In this document: piece after piece, positions 1-10,898 of the stretch
Numbering within the stretch: position 1 is the first letter of the stretch
How the letters are laid out: every line of letters begins with the position of its first letter
From: Paragonimus westermani
Taxonomy: Eukaryota; Platyhelminthes; Trematoda; Plagiorchiida; Troglotrematidae
Length of the DNA stretch: 64,000 bases
Reading direction: 5' to 3'
NCBI GenBank assembly: GCA_008508345.1
Contig: QNGE01001225.1
Span: forward strand, 91,051-155,050
Position numbers and translations under genes: made by a program
The notes under the pieces: model-generated
What the model was told of the DNA's origin: nothing
Database searches by the model: none
What the model saw: only the letters and a program-made list of their open reading frames with translations

Positions 1-354
1 GGTGAGATGGCGGCTAATCGAGCTCAGTGGCGTGAATGTTGTCGTTGTTTGGCCGAGTTGTCTGCGAAGTGGGTGCATTTAATGACGCGGGGCAGTGAAA
101 GCCGTAAGCAAGCTGTCTTACTCATGACGCCTTACTCTCAATTGCAGCTCGGTTGTTTGTTTGCAAGGTTTAGGCACCCTGATGTTGAATGTTTGAATAT
201 GGACGTAGTCATTTTCAGTAGTTAGGTCCCTTCCCGTCCCCCTCTTTTTTCTCCTCTCTTCCTATGTAGGGTTTGCTTTTTTTCATGGTTGTGTGGCAAT
301 TAAGCATTAGTGTGCACCACTGATGTATTGCTGTCCATGATGATGATGATGATG
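1..354 (+). mobile_element. 3' end of an APE-type non-LTR retrotransposon, copy A
   Basis: The first frame reads AANRAQWRECC, which resembles the C-terminal end of reverse transcriptases in CR1/RTE-like elements. It is followed by a pyrimidine-rich 3' UTR, a conserved terminal block around the words CACTGATG and TTGCTGTCC, and a (ATG)n tail ending at 354. The same terminal block and ATG-rich tail recur at 28390-28476 (+) and 60330-60400 (-), which fixes this as the 3' terminus of one family. The upstream part lies outside the window. Confidence 0.75.
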
Positions 355-479
355 TCTTAATCTTGAGAGGCTGGTTCACAGACAATCGCAGTGAGGTCCA
401 CATTTCAAACTCAGCCATTAATACTGTGAGTGAGTATACCACTATACACACTTCTCCGAGTCGAAGCGCTGTTTCTTCA

Positions 480-1195
480 CCTTCGCCCCAAATTCGCATC
501 AACAAGGACTTTGTCGGCGGCTGCTCGAATTTTCGCCACTTGAGTAGCACCTTGTCCATCGGTCTGTCCGTGGACCCCAAGTTGCGAGTTCGTGTGGCGA
601 AAGCTGGTGTTGCTATCAAACGTCTTGAAAGACTTGTCTGAAAGAACCACAGCCTGAAAGTCAGCACTAAGCTGTGTGTCTACTCAATGGTGCTGTCTTA
701 CTGCTGTACAGCAGTGAAACGTGGATATGGTACCAGCGGAACGCGCGTCGTCCGACCGCTTCACTTTGCAATGTTTGAGGCGCATCTTGGGTACTCGGTA
801 ATCGGACATGATTCCGAATACTGAGGTACTGCGGCGAGCGGACATGAACGGGATAAAAGCCCTGTAGATGCTAAATCAGCTCCGTTGGCTAGATCAAGTC
901 TACCAAATAGGCGATGCCCGTATTCTGAAACAGCTGCTGTACGAACAAATGAAATCATATAGGCGAAATCCTGGTGGTCAAAAGTGAAGATACCAGGATG
1001 TTGTGTAGATAAGTCTTTCACGTTGTAACATTAATTTTAACTGTTGAGAAGACCGGCCTTGAATCGGACGACCTGAAGAAATACGAGTCGGACGGTCACC
1101 CACAAATTCAAGGAGTAGTTATTGCGCGGCCGAGAACAAAAGTGCGTCGTACGCAAGGGAACCATCGGTTCAAAAGGCGGTGGTGACGTGACTAT
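480..1195 (+). mobile_element. Second non-LTR retrotransposon remnant, reverse transcriptase C-terminal region
   Basis: Reading across frames gives a degenerate match to the C-terminal third of APE-type LINE polyproteins. A FRHLSSTLS-like stretch corresponds to F.YLGSTLS, then VRVAKAGVAIKRLERLV, an ETW..YQRNARR block near 720-750, NTEVLRRADM near 815-850, and QLRWLDQVYQIGDARI near 880-920. A last part near 1060-1150 resembles the usual C-terminal tail. Several stops and frameshifts are present, so it is dead. It begins just after the ATG tail of the preceding element and has the same orientation but is a different family. Confidence 0.7.
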
Positions 1196-2585
1196 ATAGC
1201 GTTGCGATGTGTGCGTCCGCGAATGCGCTGGCCGTTCGAGATCAGTAGCTCACCGAAGTACTCATAGTGCATCGTCGGTGAAGAGACGACGAGTACGTTG
1301 AGCTCAGGTATGTCATCTCAGTATGTCCATTCTGTTTCTGTTAATGACTGCATCGGCCATGACCATGGTTGTTTGGCAACCAATCAGTTGGCTAACCAGC
1401 ATTGGCATGTTGGGCACGAAGGCCTCACTCGCACACCTACCAGTCTCATTCCTTCAGATTTACAATGGATATGTGGTGTCTGGGTGGAACCACAAGTAGT
1501 CCAACGCAAGCCACTTGCGGTGATGGTTAAGCACAGGCGTACTTTGGCTTCGGTCACTGCGATGGACTAATCCGAATCGGATGCCGCCAACCATACACAT
1601 TTCCATTGGTTTGGAAAAAATGGATCAGTATTCCAGTCACACTGAATTCGATATAAAGCGTGCAAACATAAGCACACATGTTGTTGCAGTTGTTTGAGTC
1701 ACCGATTGGTTTGGTGCGTTGTTGTTTTTGAATGATGTGGAGTTTACAGTGGACATCAGCAGATAATTTCATGTATTCTCTTAGAACTGGAAAACCGGTT
1801 ACCTCCGTTTGTTACCATGAAGAAAAGTTTCGCAAGATTGAAACTGGTGAAGTCAGAAGGTAATTGCGATGTTTTATAGGACGGTGAAGTGAATATACTT
1901 AAAAAATATCACTTTTTGCTCAAAAACTATACATCGGTCTTTACATTCCTGTTCAGAAATCACCTAGAACTTACAAATTCTGCTGAACAAAAATGAGTAC
2001 CAGAACTTTTCAAAGTACTTAGTAAGAGCAGCTGCACAATGTTTGAAACCGAATAAAAGTCGGGTCGAAACATTAGGTATACGTGATCATACATAATGTT
2101 AAGCAAATAGGTAGGTACATTAAGTGCTGACTGGATTTAACAACCGCACGATTTGTGATCCTTCGTCGGCACATCGAAAATGCGAAGTGCCTCTACCTTG
2201 TTCTAGCTTCCAACTAAATCAGACTAAGGAATGTTTCACTGTAATCAGTGATAGTTTCGAAGCCCATCTGTTTAAATAGGGTAGATGCGCACACACCCCT
2301 CTGCCCGTGAAGTAAACTTGACACTTGTGTTTACAATGATAGCCGACCGCCGTCTGAGCCCACCTCATAGACTAACTATATCAAATGCTTGAATGCTTCT
2401 GTTTATCACCCACGTTACGGTTGACTTTTCCCAAACGCTAACCGTTTCATTGACCTGCCGACTGACTGATTACATTACCACATCATAACGATAGCACAGC
2501 GGGGTAGCAGCCAGATTGATTTGCAAAAATCTATTGATCCAGGATGCCGCCATTTGATCCTACCATAGTATACCCTAAATGTAGG
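1196..2585. other. Unrecognised intergenic stretch
   Basis: I see no coding domain, RNA gene or long repeat here. The longest frame (1298-1570, 90 codons) has no recognisable motif and no convincing splice context. Confidence 0.4.
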
Positions 2586-2589
2586 GACC

Positions 2590-2935
2590 CAACAACAGAA
2601 TCCGGAGTCCGAACCAAAGAGCAATCATGACTCAGACATGTGACACGTTCAAATTTTCCACTTTTTTGTCCTCAACGGAGTGCGGACCAACGGGTAGGGT
2701 GTGGGGACGGGCACAATACATCGCAGAAACCACAGTCAGATAAGCTGACTGTAAGTGATTGGGAGGGGATGTACGCGCATTTCCAGTCCATTCGATCGGC
2801 CCCATCACCCCAGTGCATCGACCACCGCGGACCACGATCGATAACAACTGACTGCTCACACACGTTTCAGCGCTTGAGTGGCAATGCGGGACCGGAAACC
2901 AGGACGTATTGGTGGTGAGTGCGGACAGGCGAAAT
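2590..2935 (+). repeat. Dispersed repeat R1, copy 1
   Basis: Non-coding repeat recognised by comparison inside the window. Blocks around CGGAGTCC, GAAACCACAGTCAGAT and CAGCGCTTGAGTGGCAA recur in the same order at 37840-38175 (+). They recur in reverse orientation at 52318-52512, and a part lies at 17058-17123. Copies are strongly diverged. No terminal structure is clear and the edges are approximate. Confidence 0.55.
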
Positions 2936-3047
2936 AAAGATACCATACTTCCCTAAAGGATTGTTATCACGATAATTATCTCACCGACCGCTGAATAATA
3001 AAAAACCGTATTCAGGACCGAGGAAGGTTTACAAACTACTGAATGAT

Positions 3048-3745
3048 AGATGGAAACCAACTGTGCAGACTGAACGTATGAATGAGTGATGGTTTAGAGT
3101 GGATACCTTCATTTGACCAAAAACAAATCGGACTTGTGGGCCGTGCGGTCACTAGGTCGTTCTGTCTGTCTATCCATGTTTGTCTCCTTCTCTGTCTGTT
3201 TGTCTATCTGATTTTCCTTATATTGAGTTATGTGACTCTCAATTCAGTTTGCCTGGAAGAGGTGAAAGAAGCGTCGGTAATGTGACAACTGAACTGGTGA
3301 AAATGTGGTTGAGATCATTAGGGGACTTGATACAAAGCATGTGAGTGCGAGACTGGTTACGTGCAGATCAGTTCGTAGGCTGATGAAAACGTTTGTTTTA
3401 ACGGGCAGGGTTCACGACCTGCGACGAGGCAGTCAATCGCTCACATCAAAGGATGACGGTTGTGTAAGCGATGTTCCGCGGAATGTGACACTTCGAAATC
3501 CACTGTGCACAGGATACTTAACATATGTAAATATCGGTCTTATCCGGAGGATTGGTTACAGGAACTTCGGTTATCGGACGTGGGCAAACGGGTCATTTTA
3601 CGGGTAATATTCATCGGTAAGGGATAGATATTAGGCAGCGGTTGTTGATGAAGAAATACTCTATCTGAATGGATTTGTACACCAACCCTATATCCGGCAC
3701 ATCAACAACCCCCATCAGTTTGCTCCAATCCGACGTCAACGACAC
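3048..3745 (+). mobile_element. Tc1/mariner-like transposon remnant, copy 1
   Basis: Nucleotide similarity to 49590-50205 runs from the AACTGTGCAGACT block to CGACGTC. In both copies this encloses an N-terminal transposase region. Here VRRLMKTFVLTGRVHDL (from about 3369) resembles the first helix-turn-helix of Tc1/mariner transposases. QELRLSDVGKRVI-like residues and a HINNPHQFAPIR-like segment follow near 3570-3740. Frames are broken and the C-terminal catalytic part is not recognisable, so the copy is inactive. Confidence 0.6.
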
Positions 3746-4908
3746 ATTGTCCTCTTAGTCACTTGCAGAGAACAAAACATTTCAATTTTATTACTGATGA
3801 GTAGTGGGGGATTTGGTTTCTCATAGAGACTGAACACCTCCCACAATTGATCACAGCTGTCGCACCCCCGTAAACTTTCCAGTCGGCTGCCTCATGAAAG
3901 CGTGACCGGAGTGTTAGTCCCGACCGTGGGAGGAATATGCACTTCAATTCGGACAACATTTTTGAACCATCTGTGGGTGCCAATCTCAATACTTCGACAG
4001 GCTGCCGTCATCACGGATGAAGCGGCCAAATTAAATAAGTTCATAGGAAGTTGAACGACACAGCTCAATAACAAGACCACATAGCTGATACATACCAAGC
4101 AAAGCTCATCGTTTTGAAATTATGGTTATATTACATAACGCCACACGATTCGCTAAAATGTATTATAATGCCTCCGCCGAAATGAGACGTAAGTTTCCAT
4201 ATTGTGATTCATGCATTGTGTAGTGCATAGTTTGGTCAGCTTATCGGAAGTAAACGTTTATCAAAATTTGCGTGCATGATTTTATCATAAGTTTTCCAGG
4301 CACCTAACACATGTAACTAGAATGTTCTAATGGGGTCTTGAATGGATGCAGCATAAGTTTCTGCAATATATTGTGAGACCCATTTGTTGAAGAATTTTTT
4401 GATGACGGATGTATGAAACCTCTGTTATTAAACACATTGTGTTATTTTGAAGGAAGGGTGGTTCTAGGAACGGAAAAAGACAGAAGTGCATTGGAAGACT
4501 GCTCTGGAACCGCATTTATCTTTCTTCAATTTGGCTGTGACCTTCATTCTGTACGGGTCACAAATAGCCATATTGGCAATTAAGGTTGCCTTGTATTTGA
4601 GTATAAGGATGTCAGGTACAAAAAATTAGATGCCCGTGAGAGTGTGGGGTTCTGGAATCATTAGGAGTTACTTGTTTCTCAGTTTGCGAATTATTAATAT
4701 AGTTACGACGTAGTGTCGTCTGATTCTGTCAGAATGGGTAGGAGGGCATGAGTGAAAAAAGTGAGATAAACTCCACATCAGCTTTTTTATTCCTCCGGTG
4801 ATTTCGGACAGCCACCTCAGCAAACAGCTTTCGTACGCAAAACGCAAGCTCCACCTTGCATCGTTCTGACGTAGAGGCCAGGAGTCATCCTGGTTGTGTT
4901 GCGCAACC
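3746..4908. other. Unrecognised stretch with one short shared motif
   Basis: No gene is recognised. A motif of about 35 nt at 3888-3925 (TCATGAAAGCGTGACCGG and following bases) has a diverged counterpart at 19533-19570, so part of this stretch is probably old repeat. Confidence 0.35.
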
Positions 4909-4912
4909 ATAT

Positions 4913-5444
4913 TGTAGCGAGAAGGCGTCCAATAAAGCACGATCTTTATTGTCCAAATCGCCAGTCACATGCAACACGCGCTCTCTCGTTTATGAGTCAT
5001 AATTCCAACCCGCAACCGCCCCCCCTCCGGTTTCCGTTCTCACGTCGTGTGCACTTCTGACCGGTTTACGTGTGTGATCGGTGCCTTCTATCGGGGAGTT
5101 TTCCGCTTGCCATTCCTCGCCTGTTTGTCCGATTTCGTTGCGCGATGGCTCGTCCGGCTGCTCGTGCTGTCCGCCATCCACCCAATGTTGGCCTTGACCG
5201 TATGCCAACATCGTGTCGAGATGTTCCTCTGAATGTTGGAAAAACCACGCCTCCGATCTGGTCGTCTGTCTTATTTTGCCTGCCCTGCCTCGTCCGTTGG
5301 TCCGATCCAATCGAGCGATGACTCATCCGGTCGCACACGTTGTTTTTGATCCGACCGCAGCAGGTTTTTGAACGTACCTCCCCGCGTTGAGGTATTCGGC
5401 CGAGCGTTCGAAAACTCGCACCTCCGACCTGACAACCCACCACA
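4913..5444 (-). repeat. Solo LTR-like repeat, copy A, with ATAT target duplication
   Basis: A 532-bp block shares most of its length with 29066-29596 and 51938-52196. On the minus strand it starts TGTGGTGG and ends with CA. It carries an AATAAA on that strand (TTTATT at 4945-4950), about 32 bp from the end, as expected for an LTR polyadenylation signal. The block is flanked by ATAT at 4909-4912 and 5445-5448, consistent with a 4-bp target duplication. No internal retrotransposon region adjoins it, so it reads as a solo LTR. The superfamily is not known. Confidence 0.6.
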
Positions 5445-5448
5445 ATAT

Positions 5449-6545
5449 GTGTGACGTAGCCGTTGTTGAGACGTGTCGCAAACAGGCAGCATCGTGTAAT
5501 GTACAGGGCCTCACACTATGCTAAGTTCGCTTCTTCTTTGGATGTAATAATCGTTCCGACTGTCGATATCTGCATGAGAGCAAGGCGATGAGGGATGGCT
5601 TAGAACCTATTATAGGACCGCTTCTCTCGATGACAAGTGTTCTTAAACGCGAGATCTTCTAATAATAAGTGTACGAGGTTGAATATATGGTGTTCCGGGG
5701 CCGTCAGAACTGATATCTGAGTAAAAGAAAGCGTTCAATGTGTATTTAGTAAGCCGCAGTCATTTCTTAATATTCACCTACACTGTTCGGCCTAAGGATA
5801 AACGTTGTATTATGGACAACGCTGAGACATTGTTAATGAGTTAACCTCGGTAGTAAATGCGTACTGAAGATTTCGATTCTTTGTTGGGGTTTAAGGGGCG
5901 TTGTCGTCATCTCATGTAGTGTTTTTGATAGATCGGCAAGTGAATTCGTTGGCAAGATTCCTTTTCACTTGAACGGTTTACCTAGAATCTTGAATGTTGT
6001 TGTTAGAGAAGCGGATACAATGGTGGTTCCATTTACCTTCAACGGTCAGTTATACATCTTTTTTCACATACTTTCATGCAAATGCTTTGGGTCTTCGAAT
6101 GATTCACAGTTAACTCGATTTCAAACTAACTATCCTGCAGATGTTTCAGTCTGATTGCCAGTGTTTTCTCAACGGAGCTGTTAGTACAGTATCATCCAAA
6201 TATGCCCGATAGTCCAACTGGCCACTCAAAATCAAAAAAGCACAAGGGAGGTTCTTTGAAAGCCATTATAGACAATAACAGGGACAGAAAGTCTCTTTGA
6301 TGAACACCGATTTTTGGAAAAACCCGCAAATTTCAAAATAAGGTTTACCAGACTTATAAAGTGGACATAGACAGTTGCTCAAAATGCTAGGTGCATCGTG
6401 GACAGTGGTTGTTTTTATCAAAGAGCCATGGGCTGTGTGGCCGATAGTTTTAGATATAACAGTGGTTGCAAGTAAACAATCATGATTCGTTGTATGAGAA
6501 TGACAGAGTAAGTTATGGAGACCAGTTTTCATCCCGAAAGTTTCC
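5449..6545. other. Unrecognised stretch
   Basis: AT-richer sequence with only short open frames. Neither a domain nor a repeat shared with the rest of the window was noticed. Confidence 0.35.
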
Positions 6546-6549
6546 ATCT

Positions 6550-8390
6550 CGCCTTAGGAAGCCACGTTGCCTTCGACCAGCGAGGAAAAAGTAGGTCGAA
6601 CGACCAAATAAGATCTTATGTAATCACCTTGTGACCACCGAATAACCAGAGACGAGACGGAAGTCAGGTGGCGTAATCAAACTGAATACCTTAGGTGCGA
6701 ATGTTACGGGAGCAGTGCGTAGCTAGGGAGGAAGATGTCCAGTGGTCGGCGGTAGATTGAAAAAAATGGTCTCGGTTCCATTCGGTTCGTAAAAGAGCTA
6801 TATAGGTAAGTGTGAGGCGGCCAGGTCCAGGTGCAGATCCTTCCAGGGAACGGAATGCCTGAGTGATTTCAGCTTCGGAAATTAGAGCAACGAGGTTATG
6901 AACACATGGAGTCACACTCCGGGTCACTAAACACCGGACTCGAGTAGTCGGTAGTTCCTGGAAACGTTGGTTCACCATAAGCGAACGCACTTCGCCATCA
7001 AGAATGTTGTCAAAGGAGCGGACAATGGCTGGAATGGGTTCATCTCAATACACCCACGAAGCTGATCTAATGAGCGTAACGTGGTCAGATTTGTCGGTTA
7101 ACGGGTCTAACCCACGATCAGCCGGCTAGTCGTTGATGTCCAGAATCGTAGTCGGAGTTTCAATGACAAAACTCATCGCTGTCTTAGTCGATAGCACCAT
7201 GGGGGGAACGATTATTATCAATGCTTCAACAGTCGATGGGAAAAGATACAGTGTGAACGGATGCCTAGTAAGTAGGATTACCAGGTTTGTTTCCTGCATG
7301 ACAGATGTACCCGAGCTCCAGTCGGTTATTCCCAATTTTTTGATAAGTTCACTGGGTGCTGTTGATGGTCGATTAAATGGATTTCTCTCCAGCTGAGGCA
7401 TATCGATCTGACGATCAAACAGCTTCGTGCACAGTGAAGTAAATAGGCCTGGGACCCTGTCAGGTGTTACTCGTTGTGATTGAAGATCGAACATCGATGG
7501 TAATTTCTGGGCCAGTAACTGAGTTTCGTTGGGAAAATTGTCGAGCAGAGAAGGTTGGTTGACCGACTCCACGTGGAAAAACGAATTTCCAGGCGATCAA
7601 CAGAAGCATTTACCGGTGAATCTTGACCCGTGACAGGGTTATCTACATGTGAAATGTCGTCGAAGCACTTCGCTTGTATCAATCTGTTCGGCAAAACCGG
7701 CTCAGAATGTGATAAGCTTGGTTTCAGCATACACAGCGACTCGATAGAATGTCGATGTCTGGAAAAATGTGCCCGAATCGGAACGATCGTGTAAGATATG
7801 CCATGAGAATCGGCAAGCTAGAGCCAACTGAGGCGGTTGCTGATTCGTTGCGTCACTCGTAAGAGACATCGGCGCACTTTCCGGGATTGGGAGAGGAGGG
7901 AGACATGCGGGGAAACCACGGACGAATTGGCATGACGTACTTGAGCTTGTTAGTGTCAAATTAATCGATGCGCCCGATCTATGCGTCTTGATTTATGCTC
8001 AGAAATCTCCACTGCAACAGGTCTAGTCACTTTTTAGTGCTTGCCGCAGATAGATTTATCACACGATAGGTGACGGCTGAATAGGGACATTTCAGCGTAG
8101 ACCTAGAAGTGTAGAAGGCATTCGTGTAACGAATCAGCATGGTATCTGCCAACGTTGACCAATAAAATCTGGTGGCAAGGAGGTAAGACAAACGGTTTGC
8201 GTTATACTTCCCGAGGTGTTTTTCATGTTCATGTTGCGACAAGTCACTCTGGGAGGTAAATTCAGCGTGACACTGAAAGTACCGAAATCCGAAGGTTCTG
8301 TGTAATGATGATAGATGGTTTTTCGGATTTCGGACGTGTGCTACTAAACGTTTGCGCACGGCAGAAACGCGTGCGAAACTCGTCATAGCA
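6550..8390 (-). mobile_element. R2-like non-LTR retrotransposon remnant, zinc finger to start of RT
   Basis: Read on the minus strand, 8386-8027 encodes a C2H2-like finger: FQCHAEFTSQSDLSQHEHEKH followed by LGKYNANR, the spacing of N-terminal fingers of R2/R4-type elements. The first cysteine is replaced. About 1.2 kb downstream, 6990-6691 encodes ISEAEITQAFRSLEGSAPGPGRLTL followed by a SSLATHCSRNI-like segment. This corresponds to the E..A......APGPDG block at the start of the R2-type RT. The middle is broken over several frames, and the RT palm with its YADD box is absent. The assignment is by family pattern; other site-specific LINE clades share it. Confidence 0.55.
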
Positions 8391-9646
8391 TTAAGGACAG
8401 GTCTGACACGTTGATTGGTTCGAGCCGGAATTTACACTGACAGGGACCAGTGCTTCGTTAGCACCAAAGAGTTTGCCACCTGAAGATTCCTGGGTGTGAG
8501 CCGTAGGAAGACAGGAATACTCCTGCGCCATGGGCCGTTCATAGGCTCCGATCAGCGGCTGTCTACTTATTGCTATATCATGATAAAGTTATTTGGTAAC
8601 AGATGGAGGATGGACGTCAGAACATAGTAATTACTTGGGAGCGGATGAAGACTGTGGTACAGGAGAACTACAGGCAGTTGAATTGTTACGCAGCCTAAGA
8701 CCTGTCACCAGTGTTGAACAACATACCGAGTAAAAAATAAACGTGTTGGGAATGATGGCCGACTGGGAAATCTGTGTACAAGGCACAATGTTTCAGTGGG
8801 TAATGGATGGGTCAACTGTAAGGTTATAACAGCTCATCATATAACACGGCAGTGATGTGCCAATCATCAAGACCTAATGCCTTCAGTGGGAATAAAATAG
8901 CAGACATTACCAGATAGTAAGATATATCCCCAATTAATGTTAATAGAAGTATTCATGGGGGTTGTAAACACAGTCGTACGAAATAACTGAAAAATACGCT
9001 CTAGTGTGACAGTGGTAGATGGATCCAGAGTGATTAACATGTAAACAACATACACAATATGACTGATTTACACGTAGTAGTTTATCAGAACTGCAGGGAG
9101 AGGTGTTATACGTGTGATAGAAGTCACACATAAACTAGGAGGCAAATGCGGATAACAATGAGAAGAATCTCAAGCGTGTATATCTTTTCAAGACAATCCA
9201 CTCATGAAACAATGATCGAAATCAACTAAGAGTTTACCAAACTAGGTTTCGGGCGATGCAAAAATAACCGTGCAGCATGTCCAGAAGTTTGACAGGAGTG
9301 TAGCTCAACTACTGTGAGGAACTCTGCGACGATTTGCAATTCATTGGAAAACTCCGTTTGATTAATAGACTGATGCCCAGCGAGAGAAGAGAATGAAGTT
9401 AACGCGCTTTGATCACATTTCCACTACAGCGCGAAACTCTTGTACATCCCGATAACACATGAAGGTAAATGGTTTTAGACGAGTCAAAATTCCGAAGGGC
9501 GGAATTCATGGCTTAAGGGATTAAACAGACGGACACAAAAGCTGAAAGTAGAAACTACGGGAATGCCGACTACTAGAGTAGCTGCGACGTTAACATAAAT
9601 TGTTGTTGAACATACACGGGTGAATGACATTTGATAGTTAAAGCCT
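8391..9646. other. Unrecognised stretch next to Penelope remnant
   Basis: No convincing coding region. The part near 9480-9646 lies directly 3' of the minus-strand Penelope-like remnant and may be its 3' untranslated sequence. Confidence 0.3.
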
Positions 9647-10745
9647 CAACATTTCGGAGCATGCGTTTCCGGGTGCCCCGAAAGAATCACAGAGAATGCG
9701 TTAGGAACTTTGACTCGGTGTCCTGATTTGATTATGTGCCTTACAACTGATGATGCTATGTGCCGTCCTTCAACAAACATACAGGCTCCTGGAGTATCTA
9801 ACTGAGTTTCTAGCCATTTGAGAACATACTACTTGATATAGGGCAGCTAGTTGTTGTGTTTCTCCTCTCTATGTAGCTGATATTGCAGCTACACGAATAT
9901 TTGTGCAAACAGTGAGATGTGACAGACGTAGACTGTTTGCCCTTAGCAAATGAGACTGATACAGTCCTGGTTCACCGTACGGTACACAGTATTGCAGCCT
10001 TATAAGTCTTGGATGCAGCGGCTGTTGGACACTTCCTTCTCGTTGCCTTGTGCTTGTCCCTTAGAAACGGGTGCCTTAAATGCACTTTCCTCTTCAGTAC
10101 CGTTGTTACTTATATCGTTGAGGTGATGGCGCTGCTGTACTTACTAATAAATTGCAAAGGGTACCCGCTGACCTGCAAAGTGTCCATCAGTAAGCTTAAT
10201 TCTGACTGTAGGTTGTCTTCTGTGCAAATCCCCCGTACTCTGTGGAAAAGTCTCTTGATTAGGCTTCTCTTATATTGCATCGGACAGAAGTTTTCGAAAT
10301 GCATATACTGTCCTGTTCAGGTGGGTTTCCTGTGGACAGGTCTCCTTACCGTGCTATATAATCTTTGAGTGACTAGAATGTGCAGATACTGAAGACAGTC
10401 ATTCACAGTGTTTTTTCTCGTTAGCTTTAACTTCAAGTCAGCTTGGTTCAACTTCAAGAATAACAAGTTTGTGTCACTTGAGCTCACAAAAATGGTTAGG
10501 ATTTCATCTACACAGAGTCTGGACATTACTGGTTTCGACAGGCTTTCGCATAATGTGGATTCAAATGTAGAAATCCACCAGAATTGGACCTAGTTTACAG
10601 CCTATTGCAACCCCGTTCACTTGACGAAAACTACAAGTCTGAAAATCGAGTCTTACATTATGTGTACTCGAAAGTACTAATGAGTTCAGTCCGATCACCG
10701 GGATGGAATGAATGGAATGCAGTCGAGTAAACCCAATTGCTCCAA
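9647..10745 (-). mobile_element. Penelope-like element remnant: reverse transcriptase and GIY-YIG endonuclease
   Basis: On the minus strand the RT signature FRQVNGVAIGCKLGPILVDF (about 10640-10570) matches the Penelope motif Y.Q.DGVAMGSPLGP. It is followed by CVDEILTIFVSSSDTN (the Y.DD-type box), then LQYLHILVTQR and VHRKPT (to about 10317). An FDSFCP..YKR-like block and SELSLLMDTL...GYP follow (10304-10110). Further on, CSCNISYIERR corresponds to the C.C..YIG.T.R of a GIY-YIG nuclease near 9890-9850. SSVVRHIIKSGH...AFSVI lies near 9760-9690, with a stop at 9647-9649. A frameshift splits the nuclease, and several stops are present. This is a dead 3' part; the N-terminal region is missing. Confidence 0.8.
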
Positions 10746-10816
10746 CGCTGGTCAGAAAACAACCGATGCTAGCGATAGTCACAACCGAACTCACGTCAAA
10801 TGAGGTTTCAGGAAAT

Positions 10817-10898
10817 GTCAAAAGTGGGGCTCGAACCCACGTGCACAGAGTGGATTGCGACCTGAACGCAGAGCCTTGGACTGCTTGACCACCCCGAC
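10817..10898 (-). tRNA. tRNA-Leu(CAG)-like sequence, probably a pseudogene or SINE head
   Basis: 82 nt, the usual length of a leucine tRNA with a long variable arm. The anticodon loop TTCAGGT gives CAG and has U33. The T arm GTGGG-TTCGAGC-CCCAC is perfect, and the B box is intact. The acceptor stem pairs over seven positions, but four are G-U. The D stem has a T-C mismatch and the anticodon stem ends in a C-A mismatch. These faults suggest a decayed copy rather than a working gene. Its 3' end abuts sequence leading into the Penelope remnant on the same strand. Confidence 0.6.

Noticed and set aside
10009..10368. 119-codon + frame
   Set aside because: It is the complement of the minus-strand Penelope RT region, which has clear family motifs.
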